From NCBI RefSeq assembly GCF_013185915.1, contig NZ_JAAZUH010000001.1, positions 1,364,001 to 1,428,000 of the forward strand: a DNA stretch of 64,000 nt. The letters are read 5' to 3'. Source of the DNA: Stenotrophomonas bentonitica. GTDB lineage: Bacteria; Pseudomonadota; Gammaproteobacteria; Xanthomonadales; Xanthomonadaceae. The position numbers were made by a program, and so were the translations under genes. The notes beneath the pieces were generated by a model, which saw nothing but the letters and a program-made list of their open reading frames with translations, was not told where the DNA came from and searched no databases. This document shows positions 1 through 8,451 of this stretch, piece after piece (position 1 is the stretch's first letter; each line of letters opens with the position of its first letter).

Positions 1-215
1 TTGGCGGGCTGGTGCAGATTCCGTGCATCGAGCGCAATGCGATGGGCGCGGTGAAGGCAATCAATGCGTCGCGGATGGCGATGCGCGGCGACGGCAAGCA
101 CAAGGTGTCGCTGGACAAGGTCATCAAGACCATGCGCGACACCGGCCGCGACATGCAGGACAAGTACAAGGAAACCAGCCGTGGCGGCCTTGCGGTGAAC
201 GTCATCGAATGCTGA
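1..215 (+). CDS. L-serine dehydratase, C-terminal end (partial)
   Basis: Only the last 71 residues lie in the window; the reading frame is open from base 3 and ends at TGA 213-215. The segment [18 protein letters not shown] is typical of the C-terminal catalytic part of the iron-sulfur L-serine dehydratases (SdaA type), which deaminate serine to pyruvate in the cytosol. The Cys in IPCIERN fits a cluster-ligand region of that family. The gene is cut by the window edge, so its start, length and N-terminal domain cannot be judged. The 48 bp to the next start codon hold no clear terminator. Confidence 0.85.
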   Translation, partial: GGLVQIPCIERNAMGAVKAINASRMAMRGDGKHKVSLDKVIKTMRDTGRDMQDKYKETSRGGLAVNVIEC

Positions 216-263
216 TGTAATGCGCGGGCGGTTATGCTCCAGTCTCCCCCACTGGAGACCGCC

Positions 264-1259
264 ATGCGCATCCTGGCTGCCACCCTGCTTGCCTGCCTGC
301 CCCTGACCTCGTTCGCTGCCGAGACCTACGACGAACGCCTGCAGGAATTCGACTACGGCTGGCCGGTCAAGACCTTCAGCTTCGAGTCGCAGCGCCAGCC
401 GCTGGAAATGGCCTACCTGGACGTGGCGCCCACGGGCGCCGCGATGGCCGGCACGGTGGTGCTGCTGCATGGCAAGAATTTCTGCGCCGGTACCTGGCGC
501 GACGCGATCAAGGCGCTCAGCGCCGCGGGTTACCGGGTGATCGCGCCGGACCAGGTGGGCTTCTGCAAGTCCAGCAAGCCGGAGCGCTACCAGTATTCGT
601 TCGGGCAGCTGGCGGCCAATACCGAAGCGTTGCTTGCCCATTTGAAACTCGACAGCTCGCAGGTGAACCTGGTCGGCCATTCGATGGGCGGCATGCTGGC
701 CGCGCGATTCGCACTGATGTATCCGCAGCAGTTGCGCACGCTGGCGCTGGTCAACCCGATCGGACTGGAAGACTGGAAGGCCAAGGGCGTGCCGTGGCGC
801 AGCGTGGATGCCTGGTATGCCAACGAGCTCAAGACCAGCTTCGACAGCATCAGGAAATATCAGCTGGACGTGTACTACGGCGGCGACTGGACCCCGGAAT
901 ACGAGCATTGGGCGCGCATGCAGGCTGGCATGTACGCCGGTACCGGCAAGCAGGCGGTGGCGTGGAGCCAGGCGCTGACCTCGGACATGGTGTTCAACCA
1001 GCCGGTGGTGTACGAGCTGCCGAACCTGCGCGTGCCGACGACGCTGTTCATCGGGCAGAAGGACCGAACCGCGATCGGCCGCGACCTGGCGCCGCCGGCA
1101 TTGAAGGCGACGCTGGGCAATTACCCGGCGCTGGGAAGAGCCGCCGCGGCCGCGATTCCCGGTGCGACGCTGGTGACCTTCGACGACCTGGGGCATTCGC
1201 CGCAGGTGCAGGATCCGAAGCGGTTCAATGAGGCGTTGTTGAAGACGTTGCAGCGGTAG
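264..1259 (+). CDS. Exported alpha/beta hydrolase
   Basis: 331 residues. I chose ATG 264 because GGAGA lies just upstream (254-258) and the protein then begins with a signal peptide ([19 protein letters not shown]). An alpha/beta-hydrolase fold is indicated by [10 protein letters not shown] near the oxyanion strand and by the nucleophile elbow GHSMGG with Ser140. The likely acid is Asp267 in GQKDRT and the base is His311 in GHSPQ. The protein probably acts in the periplasm on an ester or similar substrate, which the sequence does not reveal. Its TAG stop lies inside the first GTAG repeat, and it converges on hom. Confidence 0.85.
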   Translation: MRILAATLLACLPLTSFAAETYDERLQEFDYGWPVKTFSFESQRQPLEMAYLDVAPTGAAMAGTVVLLHGKNFCAGTWRDAIKALSAAGYRVIAPDQVGFCKSSKPERYQYSFGQLAANTEALLAHLKLDSSQVNLVGHSMGGMLAARFALMYPQQLRTLALVNPIGLEDWKAKGVPWRSVDAWYANELKTSFDSIRKYQLDVYYGGDWTPEYEHWARMQAGMYAGTGKQAVAWSQALTSDMVFNQPVVYELPNLRVPTTLFIGQKDRTAIGRDLAPPALKATLGNYPALGRAAAAAIPGATLVTFDDLGHSPQVQDPKRFNEALLKTLQR

Positions 1260-1332
1260 AGCCACGCCCTGCGTGGCTGCTCCGCAATGTCCGGTGCTCC
1301 AGGCCCTGCAGCCACGCAGGGCGTGGCTCTAC
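1256..1332. repeat. Paired GTAG (SMAG/REP-like) palindromes
   Basis: Two 25-base units face each other, 1256-1280 and 1308-1332, and are perfect reverse complements with a 27-bp spacer. Each unit begins with GTAG and contains its own small palindrome, AGCCACGC-CCT-GCGTGGCT. This matches the SMAG type of REP described in Stenotrophomonas maltophilia. The GTAG of the left unit contains the stop codon of the upstream hydrolase. The CTA at the right end is the reverse complement of the hom stop codon. The transcript would fold into a long stem that could act as a bidirectional terminator or a 3'-end stabiliser. Confidence 0.85.
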
Positions 1333-2399
1333 CGGGCGCGGGTGATGGTCAGGACGTCGTCCAGCAATGCGGCCGCGGTGATCTCCGCGCCCGCACCTGG
1401 CCCCTGGATCAACAACGGTTGCGCGTTGTAACGGTCGCTGTGGATGGCCACGCGGTTGTCGGTCTGGGCGCCGCCGGCCAGCGGGTGGTCGCGCGGGATG
1501 ATGCGCAGGCCGACCGTTGCGCCTTCGGCATCGAAGCCGCCGATGAAACGCAGGCACCCCCCCTGCTCGCGCGCCTGTTCCCATTGCGCGCGTAACGGCG
1601 CGTCGAGCAGCGACAGCTGCTCGATCGCAGCAGCCGTCGGCAACGCGGCCAGTGCCACAGGCACCAGCGAGGTGACCTGCACCTGTTCGGCGCGCAGCGC
1701 GATGCCGCTGGCGCGGGCCAGGATCAGCAGCTTGCGGCGCACGTCTTCACCGGACAGGTCCACGCGCGGGTCGGGCTCGGTGTACCCCGCCGCAGCCGCT
1801 TCGGCGACCCATGCCGAGAACGGACGCTCACCATCGTAGTGGTGGAACAGCCACGCCAGCGAACCAGACAACACGCCTTCGACCCGATGGATGCGGTCGC
1901 CGCCGGCGACCAGCCCACGCAGGCTGCTCAACAGCGGCAGGCCGGCTCCCACGGTGGCGCTGTCGCCGTACTGGGCGCCGCCGTCCTGGCCGCTGTCGGT
2001 GATCGCCTGGGCGCGGGCCAGCTGTGCGCCCTGCCCCAGCTTGTTGGCGGTGACGACATGTACGCCACGCGCCAGCCACTGTTCGTGCCAGTTGGCCACG
2101 TCATCGCTGGCGGTGGCATCGACCACCACGTCACCGCGCTGCAGGCCTTCGGCTTCGGCCCAGGGCTGCAGCACCGGTACGTCGCGTGCCGCGTCGTTGG
2201 CGTGCTGCAGGGCCTGCGCCGGCTGCTGCCCGCAGGCGCGCGCGGTGCGCGAGTTGGCCAGCCAGGAGAACTGCGGCAGGTCGATGCCGCGCGACTGCAG
2301 CGACTGGTAGCGCTGCACGAACGCGGTCCCCACGGTCCCGGTTCCCAGCAACGCCAGCCGACGCGCCGCCGGCCGTGCGAACGGCAGCACCGCGCTCAT
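1329..2399 (-). CDS. hom: Homoserine dehydrogenase
   Basis: 356 residues. Reduces aspartate semialdehyde to homoserine, the branch point to threonine and methionine. The N-terminal Rossmann motif is ALLGTGTVGTAF at about residues 16-27, followed by the TANKLG and GAGLPLL segments of the catalytic domain. There is no aspartokinase domain and no C-terminal ACT domain, so this is a monofunctional short form like the C-terminal half of ThrA. Its ATG overlaps the metB stop (ATGA, 2396-2399), so it is probably translationally coupled as the last gene of metX-metB-hom. The stop lies in a GTAG repeat. Confidence 0.93.
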   Translation of the reverse strand: MSAVLPFARPAARRLALLGTGTVGTAFVQRYQSLQSRGIDLPQFSWLANSRTARACGQQPAQALQHANDAARDVPVLQPWAEAEGLQRGDVVVDATASDDVANWHEQWLARGVHVVTANKLGQGAQLARAQAITDSGQDGGAQYGDSATVGAGLPLLSSLRGLVAGGDRIHRVEGVLSGSLAWLFHHYDGERPFSAWVAEAAAAGYTEPDPRVDLSGEDVRRKLLILARASGIALRAEQVQVTSLVPVALAALPTAAAIEQLSLLDAPLRAQWEQAREQGGCLRFIGGFDAEGATVGLRIIPRDHPLAGGAQTDNRVAIHSDRYNAQPLLIQGPGAGAEITAAALLDDVLTITRAR

Positions 2400-3640
2400 G
2401 CATCCACCCGTTTGCGTTCGGCCAGCTGCACCTGGCGGTCGATCACCGCCTGGGCACGTTCCAGCCCGGCCTGCAGGTCCGCCACCAGGTCTTCGGACGC
2501 TTCGATGCCCACCGACAGGCGCAGCAGTCCTTCGCTGATGCCGGCATGCGCGCGCGCCTCGGCGGTCATCGCCGCATGGGTCATGGTGGCCGGGTGCGCG
2601 ACCAGGCTTTCCACGCCGCCCAGCGACTCGGCCAGGGTGAAGCAGCGCAGGCCATCGACGAAGGCGCGTACCGCCGCGTGCGGGTCATCGCCCGGACACG
2701 AGGCCAGCTCGAACGACAGCATCGCGCCAAACCCGCTCTGCTGGCGCGCGGCGATGGCATGCCCCGGGTGGTCGGCCAGACCCGGGTAGTACACCTGCGC
2801 CACCGCATCGCTGGCCGCGAGCAGCTGCACGATGTCGGCGGTGTTCTCCTGGTGTGCGCGCAACCGCGCGCCCAGGGTGCGCAGGCCGCGCAGGGTCAGG
2901 AAGGCGTCGAACGGCGAACCGGTCAGGCCCAGCGCATTGGCCCACCACACCAGCTGTTCGTGCAGCGCCGGGTCGCGGGCGATCACCGCACCGCCGACCA
3001 CGTCGCTGTGGCCGTTGATGTACTTGGTGGTGGAGTGCAGCACCACGTCGGCGCCGAAGGCGATCGGCTGCTGCAGCGCCGGCGAAAGGAAGGTGTTGTC
3101 GACCACCACCTTGGCGCCTGCGCGGTGCGCGGCGTCGATCACGAAGCGCAGGTCGGTGATGCGCAGCAGCGGGTTGGACGGGGTTTCCACCAGCACCAGG
3201 GTCGGCGACTGCGCCAGCGCCTCGGCCAGCGAACGCGGATCGGTCAGGTCGGCGGTGACCAGGTTGAAGTGGCCCTTCTTCGCCAGCGCGTTGAACAGGC
3301 GCCAGCTGCCGCCGTAGGCATCGTGCGGCACCACCAGGGTGTCGCCCGGCTGCAGCAGCGCATTGAGCACCAGGTTGATCGCGCCCATGCCGGTGGAGGT
3401 GATGACGCCGCCGGCGCCCCCTTCCAGTTCGGCCAGCGCTTCGCCGAGCAGGTCGCGGGTGGGGTTGCCACTGCGCGTGTAGTCGTACTGGCGCTTGTTG
3501 CCGAAGCCGTCGAAGCTGAAGTTCGACGACAGCACGATCGGCGGGATCACCGCCCCGTGCGCGGTATCGCGATCGATCCCGGCGCGCACGGCGGCGGTGA
3601 CACGGCTACAGGACGGTTCGGAACCGGCGGACAGGCTCAT
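2396..3640 (-). CDS. metB: Cystathionine gamma-synthase
   Basis: 414 residues. A Cys/Met-metabolism PLP enzyme that joins an O-acylhomoserine with cysteine to give cystathionine. The PLP lysine is Lys206 in HSTTKYINGHSD. NPTRDLLGEALAELEGG and ETPSNPLLRITD are other family signatures. The ATG overlaps the metX stop (ATGA), with GGGAGAA upstream as ribosome binding site. The gene lies between metX and hom and so would be under the same riboswitch. A lyase or a direct-sulfhydrylation role cannot be excluded from sequence, but synthase fits the operon best. Confidence 0.9.
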   Translation of the reverse strand: MSLSAGSEPSCSRVTAAVRAGIDRDTAHGAVIPPIVLSSNFSFDGFGNKRQYDYTRSGNPTRDLLGEALAELEGGAGGVITSTGMGAINLVLNALLQPGDTLVVPHDAYGGSWRLFNALAKKGHFNLVTADLTDPRSLAEALAQSPTLVLVETPSNPLLRITDLRFVIDAAHRAGAKVVVDNTFLSPALQQPIAFGADVVLHSTTKYINGHSDVVGGAVIARDPALHEQLVWWANALGLTGSPFDAFLTLRGLRTLGARLRAHQENTADIVQLLAASDAVAQVYYPGLADHPGHAIAARQQSGFGAMLSFELASCPGDDPHAAVRAFVDGLRCFTLAESLGGVESLVAHPATMTHAAMTAEARAHAGISEGLLRLSVGIEASEDLVADLQAGLERAQAVIDRQVQLAERKRVDA

Positions 3641-4665
3641 GCGTTTTCTCCCGGGGTACGAAATGCAGTGGCGAGGATCGCGTCGATGCGATCGGTTTCT
3701 TTGAGGAAGGCGTCGTGGCCATACGGCGAGCGCAGGACGCGCAGGCTGCCGCGCGGGCCCAGCCCTTCGACCAGGCCGACCAGGTCGGCCAGCGGCACCA
3801 GGCGGTCGCCTTCCACGGCGACCACCACCGTCGGCACGCCGATCGCGGCAGGGTCGACACGGTGCAGGTCGATCGATTCGGACAGGCGCAGGTAGGCTTC
3901 CACCGGCGTGCGCGCGACGTACTGCGCACCGGCAGCGTCCAGGTAATCTTCGGCCGCCACGCGCACCCGGCCATTGACCACTTCCGGCGGCGCATCGAAG
4001 CGCTCACCGAACTCTTCCGGGGTGCGGTAGCTGAGCATGGCGAACTGCCGTGCCAGCGCCAGGCCATGGTGCTCGGCGCACTGCAGTTGCCCCAGGGCAA
4101 CCGCGCGACGCTGCAGCGCGCGCCAGGCTGCGGCATACGGGTGCGGGCGGTGCGCGCCGCTGACTGCGACCAGCCGCGCCAGCCGCTGCGGATGGCGCAC
4201 CGCGAACTGCTGCCCGACCAGCGCGCCATACGAGTAGCCGACGAAGCTCTGCAGCTGCGCGATGCCAAGGTGATCCAGCAACAGCGCCAACGCGTCGGCC
4301 TGGTCGGCGGTGTCGATCGGCAGGTCGAGCGCGCCGTCGGCGCCGATGAAGTCGAAGGCCAGCACCTGGCGCACGGCCGGATCCAGCGTGCGGCCCGCCG
4401 CGACCAGGCCCTCGGCCCAGCCCTTCTCGGGGAACTCGGCGTTGGCGGCGACGTGGCGATGCGCAGAGATGCCACCGGCCAGCACCACCACCGGTGCCCC
4501 GGCCCGGCCCACCAGTTCATAGCGCAGGCGCACCGGTCGCGCACCGCCGTGGCGCATCGACAGCACCGCGGCGATCTCGCCGCGCACGGCGCTGCGCCCG
4601 GCATCGACCGGAACGCTCAGGGGGGCGAAGGATTCGGAGGCAACAGCGGCGGTGGCGAAACTCAT
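3637..4665 (-). CDS. metX: Homoserine (or serine) O-acyltransferase, MetX family
   Basis: 342 residues, alpha/beta-hydrolase fold. Activates homoserine by acylation, the first committed step of methionine synthesis. Visible: GGISAHRHVA, nucleophile Ser145 in GYSYGA, Asp287 in EGDRLVP and His317 in YGHDAF, matching the MetX Ser-Asp-His triad. I chose ATG 4665 because the 41 upstream codons read through the riboswitch expression platform. Xanthomonad relatives are annotated as homoserine O-succinyltransferases, and some MetX-family members are reported to succinylate serine. Sequence alone does not settle acyl donor or acceptor, but the metB-hom context favours homoserine. First gene of the operon. 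Confidence 0.85.
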   Translation of the reverse strand: MSFATAAVASESFAPLSVPVDAGRSAVRGEIAAVLSMRHGGARPVRLRYELVGRAGAPVVVLAGGISAHRHVAANAEFPEKGWAEGLVAAGRTLDPAVRQVLAFDFIGADGALDLPIDTADQADALALLLDHLGIAQLQSFVGYSYGALVGQQFAVRHPQRLARLVAVSGAHRPHPYAAAWRALQRRAVALGQLQCAEHHGLALARQFAMLSYRTPEEFGERFDAPPEVVNGRVRVAAEDYLDAAGAQYVARTPVEAYLRLSESIDLHRVDPAAIGVPTVVVAVEGDRLVPLADLVGLVEGLGPRGSLRVLRSPYGHDAFLKETDRIDAILATAFRTPGENA

Positions 4666-4694
4666 GGCGGTATCCCGAGGAGGAAAACGGCCAT

Positions 4695-4746
4695 CGAGCT
4701 TTCGCGGAGCTCGCGTTCGAAGCGCACGGTGCGTGCACGGTTCGAA
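4695..4746 (-). promoter_or_regulatory. Expression platform of the metX riboswitch
   Basis: Between the aptamer and the metX ATG, the minus strand holds two possible hairpins. One is closed by TTCGAA at 4741-4746 and 4716-4721. The second is CGAGCT-loop-AGCTCG at 4713-4695, followed closely by CCGTTTT. The second resembles a weak intrinsic terminator with only four U residues. The metX start has no strong Shine-Dalgarno, so control of translation initiation is also possible. The mechanism is inference. Confidence 0.45.
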
Positions 4747-4861
4747 CCATCTTTCGGTGGACGCCACGGTCCCCGCAGGATTTGGCACCTACGCAGGTCG
4801 CTTGCGCGCCTGCGGGCTGCCCCGGCTTCAAAGGGCCTGTCCCTCTGCCGGTCTCGATGGT
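4746..4861 (-). ncRNA. SAM-I (S-box) riboswitch aptamer
   Basis: Read on the minus strand, the leader of metX-metB-hom carries the conserved SAM-I core elements in order. P1 5' arm ACCATC is followed by GAGA, then GAGGGACAGGCCC (4845-4833), then GAAGCCGGGGCAGCC (4829-4815). Next comes GGTGCCAAATCC (4789-4778), and finally GAAAGATGGT (4755-4746), whose GATGGT closes P1 perfectly. These match the family consensus AGGGA..GGCCC, UGAAACC.GGCAACC, GGUGC.AAUUCC and GAAAGAU. S-adenosylmethionine binding would lower expression of the methionine operon. No covariance search was possible here. Confidence 0.88.
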
Positions 4862-4968
4862 GGAGCCACGATGCCAGCGCTTTCGGCCGATGTCAATCCT
4901 TTCATCCGCATGAAGCGATATTTCATTTCCTCATGTAGAGTCCGCCGACCTTTCCGTGAAGATCGACG

Positions 4969-5859
4969 ATGCGCCGGATCCTGCTGCTGCCGCTGCTGCT
5001 GTGCCCACTGCTGACCGCTGCAGCCGGCGCGGACCCGGCCGCCAGCTGGCGCAAGGGCTGGGGCCTGGTGCCCACGGCCGATGCGACGGCGCAGGGAACA
5101 GTGGGCGGGCCGTTGGCTTCCCTGACGCTGGAGGGCGGCGCCCCGCAGTGGCAGGCCCGGGTCGAGAACCACCTGGCCGGCCCGATCCAGGTGGCCCTGC
5201 GCCCCGGCGCCGGTGCCCCCGCGCTGCCCGGCCTGCCCCTGCAGACCGTGCTGCCAAGCTCGGCCAACATGGTGGTGGCCCGGCTGCAGCTGCCAGCGGA
5301 TGCCCAGCGCCTGGACCTGCTGCTCGACGCCGTGCCCGGCGACCCGTCCGCACGGCCGCAGGACGTGGCCTACCGCCTGCCGTTCGATGCCAGGCGCTTC
5401 CAGGTGACCCAGGCGCCGCAGGGCCGTTTCAGCCATGGCGACGCCGAGAACCGCGACGCGGTGGACTTCGCCCTGCCCGAAGGCACGCCGGTGCTGGCCG
5501 CCCGCGCCGGCAAGGTGATGCAGGTCCAGGGCAATTTCAGCGCAAACGGCCAGGACCCGCTGCGCGACCGTGAGCGCGCCAACTTCATCCGGATCCTGCA
5601 CGAAGACGGCAGCATGGCGGTGTATGCGCACCTGCGTGAGAACGGGGTGCTGGTGCGCAGCGGCCAGCGAGTGGAGGCCGGCCAGCGCATCGGCGTGTCC
5701 GGCAACACCGGCTTCAGTACCGCCCCGCACCTGCATTTCGTGGTCCAGGCCAATGTCGGCATGCAGCTGCGCTCGATCCCGGCCCGGATCGTGGCCCCAC
5801 AGGGCGAGTTGCACTTCGCCCGTGAACAGGGCGATGCCGACCAGGCGGCCACGCCCTGA
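4969..5859 (+). CDS. Exported M23-family metallopeptidase
   Basis: 296 residues with an N-terminal signal peptide (MRRILLLPLLLCPLLTAAAG). The C-terminal half is a peptidase M23 (LytM) domain. SHGDAENRDAVDFALP supplies the first His and Asp zinc ligands, followed by MAVYAHL and APHLHFVV with the HxH pair. The ligands appear complete, so peptidoglycan endopeptidase activity in the envelope is likely. The N-terminal 130 residues resemble the beta-rich unknown domain common in xanthomonad M23 proteins. The gene is divergent from metX, and the metX riboswitch and both promoters share the 303-bp gap. Confidence 0.87.
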   Translation: MRRILLLPLLLCPLLTAAAGADPAASWRKGWGLVPTADATAQGTVGGPLASLTLEGGAPQWQARVENHLAGPIQVALRPGAGAPALPGLPLQTVLPSSANMVVARLQLPADAQRLDLLLDAVPGDPSARPQDVAYRLPFDARRFQVTQAPQGRFSHGDAENRDAVDFALPEGTPVLAARAGKVMQVQGNFSANGQDPLRDRERANFIRILHEDGSMAVYAHLRENGVLVRSGQRVEAGQRIGVSGNTGFSTAPHLHFVVQANVGMQLRSIPARIVAPQGELHFAREQGDADQAATP

Positions 5860-5934
5860 CCCGCCGAGGCGTACAGCCCGGTATACTGATGGGCTTGTCT
5901 CTATGAATAGCGCCCCGGGCGGGCGCGTGCCGCC

Positions 5935-7539
5935 ATGTCCGAAGTCGCCACCGAAGCTGCGCGCCGCCGCACTTTTGCCATCATCTCCCACCCTGACGCC
6001 GGCAAGACCACGCTGACCGAAAAGCTGCTGCTGTTCGGCGGTGCGATCCAGATGGCCGGCTCGGTGAAGGGCCGCAAGGCCGCCCGCCACGCCACCTCCG
6101 ACTGGATGGCGCTGGAAAAGGAACGCGGCATCTCGGTCACCTCGTCGGTGATGCAGTTCCCGTACGAAGGCAAGATCGTCAACCTGCTCGACACCCCCGG
6201 CCACGCCGACTTCGGCGAGGACACCTACCGCGTGCTGACCGCGGTGGACTCGGCGCTGATGGTGATCGACGTGGCCAAGGGCGTGGAAGAGCGCACCATC
6301 AAGCTGATGGAAGTGTGCCGCCTGCGCGACACCCCGATCATGACCTTCATCAACAAGCTCGACCGCGAAGGCAAGGAGCCGATCGACCTGCTCGACGAGG
6401 TGGAGAGCGTGCTCGGCATCCAGTGCGCGCCGGTGACCTGGCCGATCGGCATGGGCCAGCGCCTGAAGGGCGTGGTGCACCTGATCTCCGGTGAGGTGCA
6501 CCTGTACGAACAGGGCCGCAACTTCACCCGCCAGGACTCGACCATCTTCCCGTCGATCGACTCGCCGGGGCTGGCCGAGAAGATCGGCGAGCGCATGCTG
6601 GCCGACCTGCGCGACGAACTGGAACTGGTGCAGGGCGCCAGCCATCCGTTCGACCTGGAGGCCTACCGGGCCGGCAAGCAGACCCCGGTGTTCTTCGGCT
6701 CGGGCGTGAACAACTTCGGCGTACAGCCGCTGCTGGACTTCTTCGTCGAGCACGCGCCGCCGCCGCAGCCGCGCGAAACCACCGGGCGGGTGATTGCGCC
6801 GCAGGAAAACAAGCTGACCGGCTTCGTGTTCAAGATCCAGGCCAACATGGACCCGCAGCACCGCGACCGCGTGGCCTTCATGCGGGTCTGCTCGGGCCGT
6901 TTCACCGCCGGCATGAAGACCTTCCACGTGCGCAGCGGGAAGGACATGAAGCTGGCCAATGCGCTGACCTTCATGGCCAGCGACCGCGAGATCGCGGCCG
7001 AAGCGTGGCCGGGCGATGTGATCGGCATCCACAACCACGGCACCATCTCCATCGGCGACACCTTCACCGAAGGCGAAGCGGTGAGCTTCACCGGCATTCC
7101 GAACTTCGCCCCGGAACTGTTCCGCCGGGCGCGCCTGCGCGACCCGCTCAAGCTCAAGCAGCTGCAGAAGGGCCTGGCCCAGCTGTCCGAGGAAGGCGCC
7201 ACCCAGTTCTTCCGCCCGCTGATGAGCAACGACCTGATCCTGGGCGCGGTCGGCGTGCTGCAGTTCGACGTGGCAGCGTACCGGCTCAAGGACGAGTACG
7301 GCGTGGAAGCGGTGTTCGAGCCGGTCAGCGTGACCACGGCGCGCTGGGTGACCTGCAGCAACGAGAAGAAGCTGGAAGAGTTCCGCGAGAAGAACGCGAA
7401 CAACCTCAGCATCGACGCCGCCGGCCACCTGGTCTACCTGGCCCCGACCCGGGTCAACCTGCAGCTGGCCCAGGAGCGCGCGCCGGACGTCCGCTTCGCC
7501 GCCACCCGCGAGGCGGCGCACAGCATTTCGGTCGGCTGA
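5935..7539 (+). CDS. prfC: Peptide chain release factor 3
   Basis: 534 residues, the usual length. A translational GTPase that recycles RF1/RF2 from the ribosome after termination. G motifs are complete: HPDAGKTT at 19-26, the switch region around [21 protein letters not shown] and NKLDRE. The RF3-specific segments GRNFTRQDS and QVxxxR-like C-terminal region follow, and EF-Tu-like domain 2 and the C-terminal domain are intact. ATG 5935 is followed directly by the conserved start, [23 protein letters not shown] hexamer at 5882-5887 could be its -10 box; I do not see a convincing -35. Confidence 0.96.
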   Translation: MSEVATEAARRRTFAIISHPDAGKTTLTEKLLLFGGAIQMAGSVKGRKAARHATSDWMALEKERGISVTSSVMQFPYEGKIVNLLDTPGHADFGEDTYRVLTAVDSALMVIDVAKGVEERTIKLMEVCRLRDTPIMTFINKLDREGKEPIDLLDEVESVLGIQCAPVTWPIGMGQRLKGVVHLISGEVHLYEQGRNFTRQDSTIFPSIDSPGLAEKIGERMLADLRDELELVQGASHPFDLEAYRAGKQTPVFFGSGVNNFGVQPLLDFFVEHAPPPQPRETTGRVIAPQENKLTGFVFKIQANMDPQHRDRVAFMRVCSGRFTAGMKTFHVRSGKDMKLANALTFMASDREIAAEAWPGDVIGIHNHGTISIGDTFTEGEAVSFTGIPNFAPELFRRARLRDPLKLKQLQKGLAQLSEEGATQFFRPLMSNDLILGAVGVLQFDVAAYRLKDEYGVEAVFEPVSVTTARWVTCSNEKKLEEFREKNANNLSIDAAGHLVYLAPTRVNLQLAQERAPDVRFAATREAAHSISVG

Positions 7540-7632
7540 CCGGGTGTACCGGCGGTGGCGCGTGCACGCGCGCGCCATCGCGGCGATGATAGGGGGGAGC
7601 GGGCTCCCCCACCCCGCGCCACGATCATCGCC

Positions 7633-8265
7633 ATGACCTCTGTTGCTTCCGTACGTGAAGAAATCGCCAGCGCCCTGACCCACGGGCTCGGCGCCGTTGC
7701 CGCGCTGGCCGGCAGCGCGGTCCTGATCACCCTGGCCGCCATCTATGGCGACGCCTGGCAGCTGGCCAGCGCCATCGTGTTCGGGGTGGCGCTGCTGCTG
7801 CTCTATACGGCCTCCACGCTGTACCACGCCATCCAGCACCCGGTCGCCAAGGGCCGGCTGAAGGTGTTCGACCACTGCGCGATCTACCTGCTGATCGCCG
7901 GCACCTACACCCCGTTCACCCTGATCGGCCTGCGCGGTCCGTGGGGCTGGGGCCTGTTCACCGCGATCTGGGCGCTGGCCCTGTTCGGAGTGGTGTTCAA
8001 GCTGTTCTACACAGGCCGCTTCAAGCTGCTCTCGACCCTGATCTACATCGCGATGGGCTGGATGGTGATCGTGGCGATCAAGCCGATGTGGTCATCAATC
8101 GACGGCTGGACGCTGGGTTGGCTGTTCGCCGGCGGGTTGTCGTACACGCTGGGCACGTATTTCTACCATCGCGAATCGATTCCGTACTCGCACGCGATCT
8201 GGCATCTGTTCGTGATCGGCGGCAGCGTTTGCCACTTTGTAGCGGTTACAGCACAGGTGCTGTGA
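7633..8265 (+). CDS. Hemolysin III / YqfA-family membrane protein
   Basis: 210 residues with about seven transmembrane segments. The Hly-III (PAQR-like) family is indicated by EEIASALTHGLGAVAAL near the start, YTASTLYHA, DHCAIYLLIAGTYTPF and YHRESIPYSHAIWHLFVIGGSVCHF. The Ser, His and Asp residues conserved in the putative metal site of the fold are present. The function in bacteria is uncertain; some members are linked to unsaturated fatty acid metabolism. ATG 7633 is preferred over upstream in-frame GTG codons because the conserved part begins there. The last 11 codons and the stop lie inside the 46-bp hairpin described next. Confidence 0.85.
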   Translation: MTSVASVREEIASALTHGLGAVAALAGSAVLITLAAIYGDAWQLASAIVFGVALLLLYTASTLYHAIQHPVAKGRLKVFDHCAIYLLIAGTYTPFTLIGLRGPWGWGLFTAIWALALFGVVFKLFYTGRFKLLSTLIYIAMGWMVIVAIKPMWSSIDGWTLGWLFAGGLSYTLGTYFYHRESIPYSHAIWHLFVIGGSVCHFVAVTAQVL

Positions 8266-8278
8266 CCGCTACAAAGTG
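8233..8278. repeat. 46-bp hairpin overlapping the hemolysin III stop
   Basis: Arms 8233-8254 and 8257-8278 pair over 22 positions, with one G-U-type mismatch and a 2-base loop. The inner part begins GTAG (8239) and ends CTAC (8272), like the REP elements elsewhere in the window. The left arm encodes the end of the protein and the TGA stop lies in the right arm. No T-run follows, so it is not a classical intrinsic terminator, although it could block 3'-exonucleases. It may be an old GTAG repeat fused to the coding end. Confidence 0.75.
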
Positions 8279-8281
8279 ACG

Positions 8282-8306
8282 CCCAATCCTGCTGCGCAGG
8301 ATCGGG
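8282..8306. repeat. Intergenic hairpin
   Basis: CCCAATCCTG-CTGCG-CAGGATCGGG can fold into a 10-bp stem with one mismatch, just downstream of the larger hairpin. It lies in the 186-bp gap before the AsmA-like gene. No poly-T follows; its function is unknown. The rest of this gap shows only the AAGGATG ribosome binding site at 8440-8446. Confidence 0.5.
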
Positions 8307-8451
8307 CCCCGTGGCCATGCCTCCTATCCCTGCGCCTGTCGGCGCGCCCCCTTAACAGAAGGGGGCTTGCACGTTCTGAAGCACTCCTCGCTGACATCCT
8401 TGTTACGTCCGCTTCGCACCACCTGCACGATGGCCGGGTAAGGATGCGCGG

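Noticed and set aside
4828..7875. A 1015-codon minus-strand frame opposite the M23 peptidase and prfC
   Set aside because: Composition (Gly/Arg/His/Val-rich without structure) and overlap with two real genes mark it as an antisense artefact. It also covers the riboswitch.
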